64,000 bases of DNA from Bacteriovorax stolpii (GTDB taxonomy: Bacteria > Bdellovibrionota > Bacteriovoracia > Bacteriovoracales > Bacteriovoracaceae): assembly GCA_945860895.1 (NCBI GenBank), contig CAMASK010000001.1, positions 1-64,000 on the forward strand, in the 5' to 3' direction. A model generated the notes under the pieces. That model ran no database searches and was not told where the DNA came from. It worked only from the letters and a program-made list of their open reading frames with translations. This document shows positions 53,894 to 62,519 of the stretch, one piece after another (position 1 is the stretch's first letter; every line of letters starts with the position of its first letter). A program made the position numbers and the translations under genes.

Positions 53894-55237
53894 CTACTTT
53901 TTCTCTTCTTGGGACTTCTTCTTCTCTTTGCCTAGGTAGAGTCTTGTAATTGAATTAAAAGAATTGAAAATTTCAGGTGCTCTGGTGAAGTTTAAAATCT
54001 TTGGAATGCGACCTATAAAATTCACATGAGGGGCGAAAATAATCACCATGATTCTTAAGAATGTTGATGTCGCAAAGAGGATCAAATAGTGATCCCATGA
54101 GGCCGGGAGGTTTTTCATGAACCATGCTCCAAGCAATGACCCAGTTACCATTCCGGTAGTATTGAGGAAGGTAATGTAGGTAATAATGCTGGTTCGTTCT
54201 CGATCGTCAATTTTTTGAAAGTATAAAAGAATGGTTGAAAGCTCAAAACCGGCCCAATAACATCCCGAAAGGAACTCAATCGTTACAATTAGCCAGAAAT
54301 TTTGGGTAAGTGACCACCATAAGGGGCTTGTAGCGATACCAATGGTGGATAAAATTAAAATTTTGTTGATATGCCGAGATTTTGCCCGTTTCTGGAGAAT
54401 TCTAAACGCGAAGACCCTGCCAAAATAAGCGATAGAGGTCACAATCATGTACTCAAGGTAATTAAATTTTAATTTTCCGAGCATATAGGGATTAAAGTAA
54501 GGGGCAGAAAAATGCACGGTAATGTAAAAGAAAAAAAGAAACAAGATAAGTTTACCCTGATCCGTTTTACTAATATTTTTGATGAATTCCCGAAAAGGGA
54601 CGCGATGCTCTGATCCGGGTGCCAGATCATAATCATTATGATTTCGTTTAACTTCGTACCACGAAAAGCATTTAAGAATAAATCCCGCGATGAAAATTCC
54701 TACAAAAACCTGAAGCTCTTGTCCCTTATCCTTTGCCCAATATAATAGAAGGCCACTTGTGATGAGGCCCAAAAACACTGATGATTGCCCGAATTGGCTT
54801 CTAATTGAAAAGAATCTGATGCGAAATTTTTGAGGTACTGTATGTCCTATCAATCGATTCCATGGAGGATTAAGAGAAAGCAAGCTTGCCCAATAAATTC
54901 CCAGGACTCCAATCACGATAATGGCGGAATTAATTTTAAACCAGCCAATCAAAATAAGTGGAATCATGGACAACGCCTGGACTGTTAGAAAAAGCAAAAG
55001 ACGATTTTTAAGGGAATATCTTCTAAAAAAAGAGCGAATCGAAAATAACTGGAAGAGAACGCCTATAAATTGAGGAATCACGGTGCCAAGGCCCGAAATC
55101 ACTTCAGAAATTCCCAATGCCAGCATAAACGCACAAAAGTAACTTTCCGCCATCCCAATGTTCAGGCTGGTATAGGTGGCATCTCTAAAAGATGCACGAA
55201 TATGTTGTTTAGTTGAAACAGGAGCTATTTTGCTCAT
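53894..55237 (-). CDS. Major facilitator superfamily transporter
   Basis: The 447-residue protein has about 12 hydrophobic segments with a central cytoplasmic loop near residues 185-220 and charged ends, as in MFS transporters. Loop residues such as RIRFFSIRSQFGQ between TM4 and TM5 fit the fold. The substrate cannot be inferred. It ends at a shared terminator and diverges from the DUF502 gene at 55325. Confidence 0.75.
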   Translation of the reverse strand: MSKIAPVSTKQHIRASFRDATYTSLNIGMAESYFCAFMLALGISEVISGLGTVIPQFIGVLFQLFSIRSFFRRYSLKNRLLLFLTVQALSMIPLILIGWFKINSAIIVIGVLGIYWASLLSLNPPWNRLIGHTVPQKFRIRFFSIRSQFGQSSVFLGLITSGLLLYWAKDKGQELQVFVGIFIAGFILKCFSWYEVKRNHNDYDLAPGSEHRVPFREFIKNISKTDQGKLILFLFFFYITVHFSAPYFNPYMLGKLKFNYLEYMIVTSIAYFGRVFAFRILQKRAKSRHINKILILSTIGIATSPLWWSLTQNFWLIVTIEFLSGCYWAGFELSTILLYFQKIDDRERTSIITYITFLNTTGMVTGSLLGAWFMKNLPASWDHYLILFATSTFLRIMVIIFAPHVNFIGRIPKILNFTRAPEIFNSFNSITRLYLGKEKKKSQEEKK

Positions 55238-55324
55238 CTGATCGGCCTATGCTATTCTCAGGGAAGTTCTAAAACAGAATATCTTACTCTATTAAAAACT
55301 ACACAATAAAATGCGGCAAAAAAC

Positions 55325-55918
55325 ATGAAGTATCTGAACCAAATTTTTTTTAAAGGCTTAATTGTCGTCCTTCCAATCACCCTAACTTTTTATTTGCTCT
55401 TCTGGGCAAGTATGAATATTGAGTCCCTTTTTGCTTCTGGACTTAGATACGTATTAGGACAGGAATTTTACATTCCTGGTTTAGGCATATTGCTCACCTT
55501 CGTTTTTATCTTTTTAGTTGGTTTGTTGGTTAATAATTATGTAACGGGCAAATTTTTTGGCTGGCTTACTCAGTCTTTAGAAAAAATTCCTCTGATCAAA
55601 GTCATTTATAATCCACTAAAAGATCTTATGGCCTTGATTCCAGGTCGTAGTAACTCTAAAGATAAACCACAAAAGGTGGTTTTAATTCAGCTTGAGCATT
55701 TAGGTGTGGAAGTAATGGGATTAGTAACACGTGAAGAATTAGATGAAATACAGGATAATACTAAGGTCACAGTTTATGTTCCTTTCAGTTACATGTTAGG
55801 TGGCGTAACTCTCATTGTAGGAAAAGACAAAGTGAAAAAAGTAGATATGCAAGTAGATCAAGCCCTAAAACTTTCAGTCACCGCCTGGATCAAGGCAAAT
55901 GAGGAGCCTCGTGGATAA
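55325..55918 (+). CDS. DUF502 family membrane protein
   Basis: The 197-residue protein has two N-terminal membrane helices (about 10-32 and 52-75). A cytoplasmic domain follows with IPLIKVIYNPLKDLMALIPG and VTVYVPFSYMLGGVTLIVGK, the DUF502 signature segments. The family's function is not established. The stop lies inside the start region of the next gene. Confidence 0.88.
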   Translation: MKYLNQIFFKGLIVVLPITLTFYLLFWASMNIESLFASGLRYVLGQEFYIPGLGILLTFVFIFLVGLLVNNYVTGKFFGWLTQSLEKIPLIKVIYNPLKDLMALIPGRSNSKDKPQKVVLIQLEHLGVEVMGLVTREELDEIQDNTKVTVYVPFSYMLGGVTLIVGKDKVKKVDMQVDQALKLSVTAWIKANEEPRG

Positions 55919-56552
55919 ATGTCCTGTTTGTCATGGCTATGACAACCACGAGTTTTCCCGGGATAAGAAGCGAATTTATTACTTATGTAATGACTGCTCC
56001 TTACTTTTTGTTCCTCGTAATCTATTAATCGGAATAGATGAAGAAAAACAACGATATCAAGCCCATAATAACGATTTTGAAAATGCGGATTATCGAGCTT
56101 ATTTATCCAAAATAATCGACTCATTAGAGCCTTTTTTATTAAAAGGAACTCAGGGGTTAGATTTCGGATCTGGCAAAACCACTTTATTTGCCGATTTAGT
56201 TAAAGAGCGGGGATTTGCAATGATCTCTTATGATCTTTATTTTCATCCCGATGAAGAAATTTGGTTTAAAAAATTTGATTTTATAGTTCTTTCCGAAGTT
56301 ATAGAGCATTTAAGAGAACCTCGTCATTGCCTGGAAAGAGTGAAGTCACTTTTAAATTCGAGTGGACAACTATTTATTAAAACTAAATTCTATCCTTCTG
56401 ATAAAAAGTTATTTGATAATTGGTTTTACAAACGCGACATGACTCATGTGCAGTTTTTTAATCGCAATTCTCTCAATCAACTTGCAAAGTCAGTTGGTTT
56501 CTCAGGAAGTTTTAAAATGATAGGTGAAGATCTTTATCGAATAGTTTTATAA
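55911..56552 (+). CDS. SAM-dependent methyltransferase with N-terminal zinc-ribbon-like motif
   Basis: From GTG 55911 (GAGGAG just upstream) the protein is 213 residues; an ATG at 55899 would give 217. Two Cys pairs, CPVC and CNDC, form a zinc-ribbon-like N-terminus. A class I methyltransferase domain follows with GLDFGSGKTTLFADL and VLSEVIEHLREPRHCLE. This layout is seen in methyltransferases that act on sugars or small molecules. Target unknown. It overlaps the DUF502 stop. Confidence 0.8.
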   Translation: MDKCPVCHGYDNHEFSRDKKRIYYLCNDCSLLFVPRNLLIGIDEEKQRYQAHNNDFENADYRAYLSKIIDSLEPFLLKGTQGLDFGSGKTTLFADLVKERGFAMISYDLYFHPDEEIWFKKFDFIVLSEVIEHLREPRHCLERVKSLLNSSGQLFIKTKFYPSDKKLFDNWFYKRDMTHVQFFNRNSLNQLAKSVGFSGSFKMIGEDLYRIVL

Positions 56553-56554
56553 AA

Positions 56555-57079
56555 TTATTGCATCGATTGAAAATACTGAGACATATTATTAATGAGTTCA
56601 TTTCTGATTTTTAATTCGCGATATTTAATATCAGACATATCAAAGATTTTTTTGGCAATCGAGTTTTCTACGGTGCCATTGTATTTGTCTGATAAAAAGA
56701 TCACTTCTTTTATTTTAACAGTTGCCAGCATTTTAGCACACTCGTGACAGGGGAAAAGAGTCACATAACAACGTGAATTTTCCAAAGAAGTTTTGGCATG
56801 AAGGACTGCATTGGCTTCAGAATGAACAACGTAAGCGTATTTCTGCTGGTCTAAAGGAACTGATTTGTTATTTCCCCACGGAATTTTAGCTTCATTAATT
56901 CCCGCTATAAAACCATTGTACCCCATGGATAATTGGTGATTATTATTGTCCACAAAGACGCACCCAACTTTAGTATTCGGGTCTTTACTCTTGAATGAAG
57001 CCATCATGGCCTGAAGCATGAAGTACTCATCCCAATTTAGGTAGGATGTGACGGGCATGAAGTTAACATTTTCGGACAT
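56555..57079 (-). CDS. Deoxycytidylate (dCMP) deaminase-like protein
   Basis: The 174-residue zinc deaminase has HSEANAVLHA (zinc His and catalytic Glu) and PCHECAKML (two zinc Cys), plus DPNTKVGCVFVD. This matches the dCMP deaminase/ComEB group, which supplies dUMP for dTMP synthesis. A relaxed role in cytidine salvage cannot be excluded. It converges on the methyltransferase gene with a 2-base gap. Confidence 0.88.
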   Translation of the reverse strand: MSENVNFMPVTSYLNWDEYFMLQAMMASFKSKDPNTKVGCVFVDNNNHQLSMGYNGFIAGINEAKIPWGNNKSVPLDQQKYAYVVHSEANAVLHAKTSLENSRCYVTLFPCHECAKMLATVKIKEVIFLSDKYNGTVENSIAKKIFDMSDIKYRELKIRNELINNMSQYFQSMQ

Positions 57080-57149
57080 TTTTATCTCAACATTTATGAT
57101 ATTTCGAAGTATCTTTTAAGGGTCAATAACTGTCAATCAAGGTGCAATC

Positions 57150-57470
57150 ATGAAATACGAAATTCCTCGCGAAATGTTCAAACAACGTTTAGAAGATCGA
57201 TTAAACTTTGTATTCGTAGATCTTTTGCCTGCTGAGAGCACTCCAGTTAAATTCGAAAACGTAGAAAATATTATTTATAGTTCTCAATTTAAGACTGATT
57301 TTTCAGCTAAGTTCCCCAATAAAACTCAGAATGTTCTGCTTTATAGTCTTCAAAAAGGCGATGAAGCACCGGCTAAAGCAGCTAATGATTTAGCAGAGTT
57401 GGGCTACCATTTTGTTTATTTTTATAATGGATCAGCAGCCGATGTGGTTCTGGATAAAGGTTTGAATTAA
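57150..57470 (+). CDS. Rhodanese-like domain protein lacking the catalytic Cys
   Basis: The 106-residue protein resembles a single rhodanese domain: FVFVDLLPAES near residue 20, then NVLLYSLQKGDEAPAKAAND and a Gly-Tyr-x-Val-Tyr strand with a Gly-rich end. At the active-site loop (about 66-72), where YC-x-x-G is expected, it has YSLQKGD with no Cys. It may be a binding domain. AAGGTG precedes the ATG. Confidence 0.6.
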   Translation: MKYEIPREMFKQRLEDRLNFVFVDLLPAESTPVKFENVENIIYSSQFKTDFSAKFPNKTQNVLLYSLQKGDEAPAKAANDLAELGYHFVYFYNGSAADVVLDKGLN

Positions 57471-57473
57471 TTA

Positions 57474-57506
57474 TTAAAAAAAGCCCTCTAACGAGGGCTT
57501 TTTTTT
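57474..57506. terminator. Bidirectional terminator between convergent small genes
   Basis: An A-run, GCCCTC (57483-57488), loop TAAC, GAGGGC (57493-57498), then eight T. It lies right after the rhodanese-like gene and before the convergent gene ending at 57517. Confidence 0.92.
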
Positions 57507-57516
57507 GTCTTTTTTC

Positions 57517-57834
57517 TTAAAATCTAGCAAATCGACATTGAATGTTCGACCATCCATTCACGAAGGGATTAAATCCATTCGTATAAACAACCGCATATCT
57601 ATAGGAGCCGGCCGGCATAAACTGTTGAGCAAAGAATGCATTGAAGAGTGGTCCACCAGCTGTTTGTCCAAAGACCTGGCCATTACAAATGATCGGTTCA
57701 TAGTAAGGATTGAAAACTTCAGCGGTAACTTGTCCTGGATTAACAGTTACATAAACTCTTGCTGGAAAAAATTGGGCAAAAGCACTAGAAACCAATGTTA
57801 GAGCGAAAACAACAAAAAGCACTTTAAGTTTCAT
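57517..57834 (-). CDS. Small secreted protein, unknown
   Basis: The 105-residue precursor has a signal peptide (MKLKVLFVVFALTLVSSAFA). The mature part is aromatic- and Asn-rich, with two Cys (PIICNGQVFG and IQCRFARF) that could pair. The start at 57834 is chosen because GGAGG lies 5 bases upstream. No family is recognised. It is divergent from pepD. Confidence 0.7.
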   Translation of the reverse strand: MKLKVLFVVFALTLVSSAFAQFFPARVYVTVNPGQVTAEVFNPYYEPIICNGQVFGQTAGGPLFNAFFAQQFMPAGSYRYAVVYTNGFNPFVNGWSNIQCRFARF

Positions 57835-57973
57835 GGAAACCTCCAAATTTTAATCAGAATATATTTTTCCTTATAGAAAGCCTTTGGGCAGCCTGTCAAT
57901 AACCCCTTGCTGACAATCTCATTGAACAAGGGTAAAACGCTTGAAAATTCACAAGTTAGCTCTCGAGGTAAAA

Positions 57974-59425
57974 ATGCATATTCCTACCCATTTTCCTACT
58001 CAACCCCAGAAAGTATGGGGATATTTTCATGCTATCAATCAAATTCCCCGTCCTTCAAAGAAAGAAGACAAATTTCGCGAGTTCATTCTTAAAGAAGCCG
58101 AGAATCTTAAATTAAAAACCCATACTGACGAAGTGGGGAACGTGATTGTTTATGTTCCTGCCTCAACTGGTTATGAAACCCACGAAGCAGTAATCATTCA
58201 AAACCACATGGACATGGTGACTGATGCCACTCCAGATAGAAATATAAATTTTAGCACTGATCCAATTGTTACTTTTCGCGAGGGAGATTGGATAAAAGCA
58301 GATCGCACGACTCTTGGTGCGGATAACGGAATCGGTTGCGCTGCTGCTTTGGCATTGATGCATGATTATTCTATTGCACATCCGGCACTGGAACTTCTAT
58401 TCACCATAGATGAAGAGACTGGTTTAAAAGGGGCTTGGGGAGTAAATGCTGATTTCCTCAAAGGTAAAAAGATGCTTAATCTTGATACTGAAGAATGGGG
58501 TAGTCTTTATATTGGATGCGCTGGTGGAATTGATTACGAATTTAAAAAAATAATTGAAATGGTGCCAGCTAAAGTTAAAAGAACAGGGGCCAGGCTTCTG
58601 GTGGGAGGCTTTCTTGGTGGCCACTCCGGTGTAGATATTCATGAGCAGAGAGGCAATGCCATTAAATTTTTAATGGATTGGATCAACTCTATGCCTGAAG
58701 GTTCTTTTGAATTGAATGAATGGAGAGGCGGTAAGGCCCACAATATTATTCCCCGAGACGCGTTCGCTTTAGTGAATTTAAATGATATTGCTGTCGCAGA
58801 AGAGACATTAAAAACAGTGGTTGCTCGTTGGAAGTCCTTCATGCCTGAAGGAGACAGACAATTTTTCGGGAAAATTGAAAAGCAAGATTCTCCATATGCG
58901 CAAGTCGTTTCTATTAAAGATCAAAAATCACTGACTGGCTTTTTAATGGCGTTTCCACATGGGGCCCACGCTTACGATTTGGCCAGTAACAAAGAGCTCG
59001 TCTCATTGAGTAACAACCTCGCTATTTCACTGCTCGTGAGAGGTCAGTTTTATCTCGAAAGCTCGCTGCGCTTTTTTGATCGCCAAGAATGTGTCGGTCT
59101 AGAAAATCAAGTTACGGCCTTGGGTCATGGATTTGGTATGGAGCTCACGAAAAATGGTGAATACCCAAGCTGGAAACCACTCCGAGACAATAAATTATTG
59201 GATCTTGTTTCGGATAAATATCAGGAGCTTTTTAATAAAAAGGCGAAGGTCACAGCGATACATGCTGGTCTTGAATGTGGTATACTTAGGGACAAAATTG
59301 GTCCCATTGATGTGGTTTCGTTTGGGCCAACCATCATGGGGGCACATTCACCTCAAGAAAGAGTACTTGTTCCAACAGTTGAGCACTTTTGGGATTTATT
59401 AAAAGCTGTGCTTAAAGCACTTTAA
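57974..59425 (+). CDS. pepD: Cytosol non-specific dipeptidase PepD (M20)
   Basis: PepD hydrolyses dipeptides such as Xaa-His. The 483-residue length matches E. coli PepD. Zinc-binding motifs of the M20C group are visible: [45 protein letters not shown] and [14 protein letters not shown] 57974 with GAGG upstream is preferred over an in-frame TTG at 57941. Confidence 0.95.
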   Translation: MHIPTHFPTQPQKVWGYFHAINQIPRPSKKEDKFREFILKEAENLKLKTHTDEVGNVIVYVPASTGYETHEAVIIQNHMDMVTDATPDRNINFSTDPIVTFREGDWIKADRTTLGADNGIGCAAALALMHDYSIAHPALELLFTIDEETGLKGAWGVNADFLKGKKMLNLDTEEWGSLYIGCAGGIDYEFKKIIEMVPAKVKRTGARLLVGGFLGGHSGVDIHEQRGNAIKFLMDWINSMPEGSFELNEWRGGKAHNIIPRDAFALVNLNDIAVAEETLKTVVARWKSFMPEGDRQFFGKIEKQDSPYAQVVSIKDQKSLTGFLMAFPHGAHAYDLASNKELVSLSNNLAISLLVRGQFYLESSLRFFDRQECVGLENQVTALGHGFGMELTKNGEYPSWKPLRDNKLLDLVSDKYQELFNKKAKVTAIHAGLECGILRDKIGPIDVVSFGPTIMGAHSPQERVLVPTVEHFWDLLKAVLKAL

Positions 59426-59436
59426 AGGAATTGATC

Positions 59437-59787
59437 ATGATCTCTTACGAAAATTATAAAATTATCCACCTCTTTTCCATTGTGGTTTTACTAACAGGTT
59501 TGGCCATCAGTTTTTATGGAAGCCAGGTAAAGCACATAAAAATTCTCACTGGTATTGCGACTCTAATGACTCTTGTGGGAGGCATGGGACTTATGGCACG
59601 TCTGGGAATTGGCCATGTAGGTGGGTGGCCTCTTTGGATTCAGCTAAAGATGGCGATCTGGTTTATCATTGGTATTGGTGGAGCTATTGTTGCCAAAAGA
59701 TTTCCAAAATTCGGAAAACCTGCATACTTTGCATCCCTTTTTCTTTTTGGGATTGCCAGCATGTTGGCGAACTATAAGTTCGAATAA
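59437..59787 (+). CDS. Small membrane protein with about four TM segments
   Basis: The 116-residue protein is hydrophobic, with helices near 10-28, 35-55, 62-85 and 92-112 and a conserved-looking [14 protein letters not shown] loop. AAAGGA precedes the ATG by 8 bases. It follows pepD closely (about 11 bases), so co-transcription is likely. I do not recognise a named family with confidence. Confidence 0.7.
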   Translation: MISYENYKIIHLFSIVVLLTGLAISFYGSQVKHIKILTGIATLMTLVGGMGLMARLGIGHVGGWPLWIQLKMAIWFIIGIGGAIVAKRFPKFGKPAYFASLFLFGIASMLANYKFE

Positions 59788-59829
59788 TTTTTCTTTTCAA
59801 TTCTTGTATTAAGGCCGACAATTTAATCA

Positions 59830-60051
59830 ATGATTGATTGGATCCTCCAAATCTTTATTTATATCACAATTGCTGACGTTCTATTGAGCTGGGTTCCTGA
59901 TATGCGTAGCCAGTCATGGGCCCAAAAACTGCATGAGTTTGCGAATGTGCCTCAGAAACCAATCAGAGATTTGTTTCCGAAGGATATTCCTATAGATCCT
60001 GCACCAATGATTGTGATCATACTGTGCCAAATTTTAATGTATATCATTTGA
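59830..60051 (+). CDS. YggT family membrane protein
   Basis: The 73-residue protein has two hydrophobic helices and the central YggT-like segment ADVLLSWVPDMRSQ...PIRDLFPKD. It is a single-repeat YggT. The family is often near cell-division or pyrroline-carboxylate genes, but its role is unclear. It ends 8 bases before the next start. Confidence 0.8.
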   Translation: MIDWILQIFIYITIADVLLSWVPDMRSQSWAQKLHEFANVPQKPIRDLFPKDIPIDPAPMIVIILCQILMYII

Positions 60052-60059
60052 GGGGATTC

Positions 60060-60872
60060 ATGGACGAAATCGAACTCATGGTCTCTGAGACCTATAAACA
60101 TCTTCATGAAAATTACAGCCAGGAACCTATCTCAGCTCCTTGCTTTATGACTGTTAAAGAAGATGAAGAAAGTGAATATCCTGATAGTCCTGGAATTATT
60201 TATCACTTACAAAAATCCACTTCACTATTTGTTATCAGAACTCTCGTTTCTCATAATCTGAGACAAGACTTCAAGGATATTCTGGCCCATCCAGAAGAAT
60301 ACCCAAGTTTGAGGCTCCTTGAAGGCGGATTAGAAGATCTTAATCAGAAGTTACGTTTTTTTATGCTGGATAATCATCTTCAAGCCGAAATTATTCATGA
60401 TCAGATTTCTAATCGTCGTTTCCCAATCCATGAAGAAGTAATGTGTAATTTATCAGACCCTGGCTTTAGCTGGTGGTTGACGAAAAAGAATAATGGATTC
60501 CAAATAGCATTTACACTTTCAGTGACTGCAGAAGACACCACAGTAAAACTTGGTCCTATAGGTGATCAACAGCTGGCCCATAAAAGTTTTCGTCACATGC
60601 AAAGTCTTATGCAGGAAGCAGGACTTAACTTGAATATTCAAAATGAAACTAATCGCGTTCAGTTTAATGAGGGCGAAGAATTTCTACTGGAAGAATTAAA
60701 AGATCTTTTTGAATTTGGTGTGATTGGAGAGGGAATGGTTAATCTTTTCAAGCTGCTTGCGCGCAGAATTCATGATCACTCCCAGCTTGAAACGTTATGG
60801 CTATATCTCCAGGAGATAGCGGCCATGAGAAGATTCTGGATTCAAGTTCAGTATGACTTGCTAAAGACTTAA
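60060..60872 (+). CDS. Conserved-looking cytoplasmic protein, unknown
   Basis: From ATG 60060 (GAGGGG upstream) the protein is 270 residues. An in-frame ATG at 60024 would overlap the yggT-like gene. No signal peptide or membrane helix is seen. The sequence is mixed alpha/beta, with an acidic first half and a helical C-terminus. I do not recognise a domain. Its stop overlaps that of the convergent gene by 4 bases. Confidence 0.65.
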   Translation: MDEIELMVSETYKHLHENYSQEPISAPCFMTVKEDEESEYPDSPGIIYHLQKSTSLFVIRTLVSHNLRQDFKDILAHPEEYPSLRLLEGGLEDLNQKLRFFMLDNHLQAEIIHDQISNRRFPIHEEVMCNLSDPGFSWWLTKKNNGFQIAFTLSVTAEDTTVKLGPIGDQQLAHKSFRHMQSLMQEAGLNLNIQNETNRVQFNEGEEFLLEELKDLFEFGVIGEGMVNLFKLLARRIHDHSQLETLWLYLQEIAAMRRFWIQVQYDLLKT

Positions 60873-61114
60873 TGTTTGCTCGTTTTTAGGCTTTCTTCAT
60901 GCTTGGCAGCAAGGTATCCGGTCACCATTAATTGCGCCAGCATTCCAAGCTCTTCATCATCAGTAATTCCATAAAAGTTTTCAATATGCTGAACAAAAAT
61001 CTCAACATCATCATCTTTTAAATGTTTTTCAACCATCGACATCATGTCCTCAGATTCCATTTTTTCGAGTGAGGTAAAGAATGAAGTAAGAATTTGTTGT
61101 TTTTCGCTGCTCAT
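60869..61114 (-). CDS. Small acidic helical protein, unknown
   Basis: The 81-residue protein is helical, rich in Glu, Asp and Met, and lacks Cys or a signal peptide. AAAGGA lies upstream of the ATG. It could be an adaptor or regulator; nothing specific is seen. Confidence 0.6.
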   Translation of the reverse strand: MSSEKQQILTSFFTSLEKMESEDMMSMVEKHLKDDDVEIFVQHIENFYGITDDEELGMLAQLMVTGYLAAKHEESLKTSKH

Positions 61115-61200
61115 TTTTTTATCCTTTGGTGCCAGTTTTGCACCACGTAATTTTAAATTTGTCTTTTAATCGTGTCCATGAGAACAATCGAATAATTCTT

Positions 61201-61230
61201 TTAATCTAAGTAACTATTGCTTAGTATTAA
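61201..61230. promoter_or_regulatory. Dyad upstream of the outer-membrane protein gene
   Basis: TTAATCTAAG (61201-61210) is mirrored by CTTAG-T-ATTAA (61220-61230), ten paired positions with one bulged base. It could be an operator or a small hairpin about 45 bases before the start of the barrel gene. Confidence 0.35.
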
Positions 61231-61272
61231 GGCTAAATTCAATTTAATGATTGTAAGGAAGGCGACATCAGT

Positions 61273-62262
61273 ATGAAAAGTTCTTTTCTATTCTTCTTAA
61301 TCTTAGGTGCCTTCTTGGCAACTCAAGCTTCAGCCCAAACTAAAATTAAAACAAAAAAAATAATCAAGACGACCACTGTTACAACTATTGCTAAAGCAGC
61401 TGCTCCTGTTGCCGAAGCCCCGAAGTCTTCTTTTGATAAGTTTTATGAGCGTTTAAGTATTGGATACTTTGGTGCTGTAACAGCGCCGACTCTTCAAAAT
61501 TGGAACTCTGACTATGCTGCAACCTCTCCTGAAACTTCAGGAAATTGTAAAAATTGTGATTCATACGCTTTCAATATCTGGAGTCAGGTGAACTTCGGTT
61601 ACAATTTTGGCGCTAAATTTAAATTTAACATTATTCCACGTTTTACTGTGTTTTTTGATAGTCCCAAAACTCAGGAACCAGGCGAGCGCGGAAATGTTTT
61701 AATTGAGGATGCCTTAGTGGGTTTTTCCGGTGTTCTTTATACTTCAGAAAATAAAAAATTTAACTGGTGGATGCGTCCTGGAATGCGTCTTCCGACATCT
61801 CATGCTTCAAGACATTACAATAATAAGGATTCTAAAGAAAATGGTCCGGGTTTTGGCCGCCTGACTTATAATTTGGAAATTACGAATTCATTCACCTATG
61901 ATTTCAATCCAAAATTCCAATTGGGTCTTTCCTATCAGAACCGTTATTGGATATTTGAAAATCGTTATAATGCTTCTAGAAATCGTCATTATATTGCACC
62001 TAACTTTACCTATACAATCAATGAAACGACTAAGCTCATTGGTTACTATGAAAACATGCTTGAAAATAATAAGCGTTGGAAGTCGATCAACGGCAAAAAT
62101 CCATCTTATAGAAACATCTGGCAGAACGCTTACATAGGGGTAGGAAAAGATCTGACTTCAAAGCTTAATGTGTATCCATACATCTCAGCTTACGTGAATG
62201 ATGTACCTTTTTCTTTGAGGTCATTCTGGATTGGAGCTTGGATCTCTTACACGATTAAGTAA
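61273..62262 (+). CDS. Outer-membrane beta-barrel protein, unknown
   Basis: The 329-residue precursor has a signal peptide ending ASAQ. A Lys/Thr/Ala-rich linker (about 22-55) is followed by alternating aromatic strands consistent with a barrel of about 12 strands. A CKNCD motif lies near residue 95. AAGGAAGG is about 10 bases upstream. I do not recognise a substrate-specific family. Confidence 0.75.
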   Translation: MKSSFLFFLILGAFLATQASAQTKIKTKKIIKTTTVTTIAKAAAPVAEAPKSSFDKFYERLSIGYFGAVTAPTLQNWNSDYAATSPETSGNCKNCDSYAFNIWSQVNFGYNFGAKFKFNIIPRFTVFFDSPKTQEPGERGNVLIEDALVGFSGVLYTSENKKFNWWMRPGMRLPTSHASRHYNNKDSKENGPGFGRLTYNLEITNSFTYDFNPKFQLGLSYQNRYWIFENRYNASRNRHYIAPNFTYTINETTKLIGYYENMLENNKRWKSINGKNPSYRNIWQNAYIGVGKDLTSKLNVYPYISAYVNDVPFSLRSFWIGAWISYTIK

Positions 62263-62395
62263 TTAATATTAAACTGATTTTGTTCGCTACCGTGTAATTA
62301 CTAACGCAGTATTTACAAAGCTATATCATTCGTGGTACACACAGGCCCAGTCGTAAATTTTGTTTGCCTTGTTCTCCACCCGGATCTTTCCATGT

Positions 62396-62436
62396 CTTAA
62401 GGTCTAAGTGGTTCCCAAGGTCATAGAGACCTTAGG
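62396..62436 (+). promoter_or_regulatory. Stem-loop in the long leader of the DEAD-box helicase gene
   Basis: CTTAAGGTCT (62396-62405) pairs with AGACCTTAGG (62427-62436) with one wobble, around a 21-base loop. It lies in the 257-base region before the helicase start, which otherwise holds no gene that I can see. A long structured leader is common for cold-induced helicase genes. Confidence 0.4.
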
Positions 62437-62519
62437 TTCGCTCAAAAGTGACCCGCTGACTGTCTCTTAATTTTCAAATTTTGCATTTTATTTATGTTTA
62501 TTTCTCTAAAGGAGAAACT

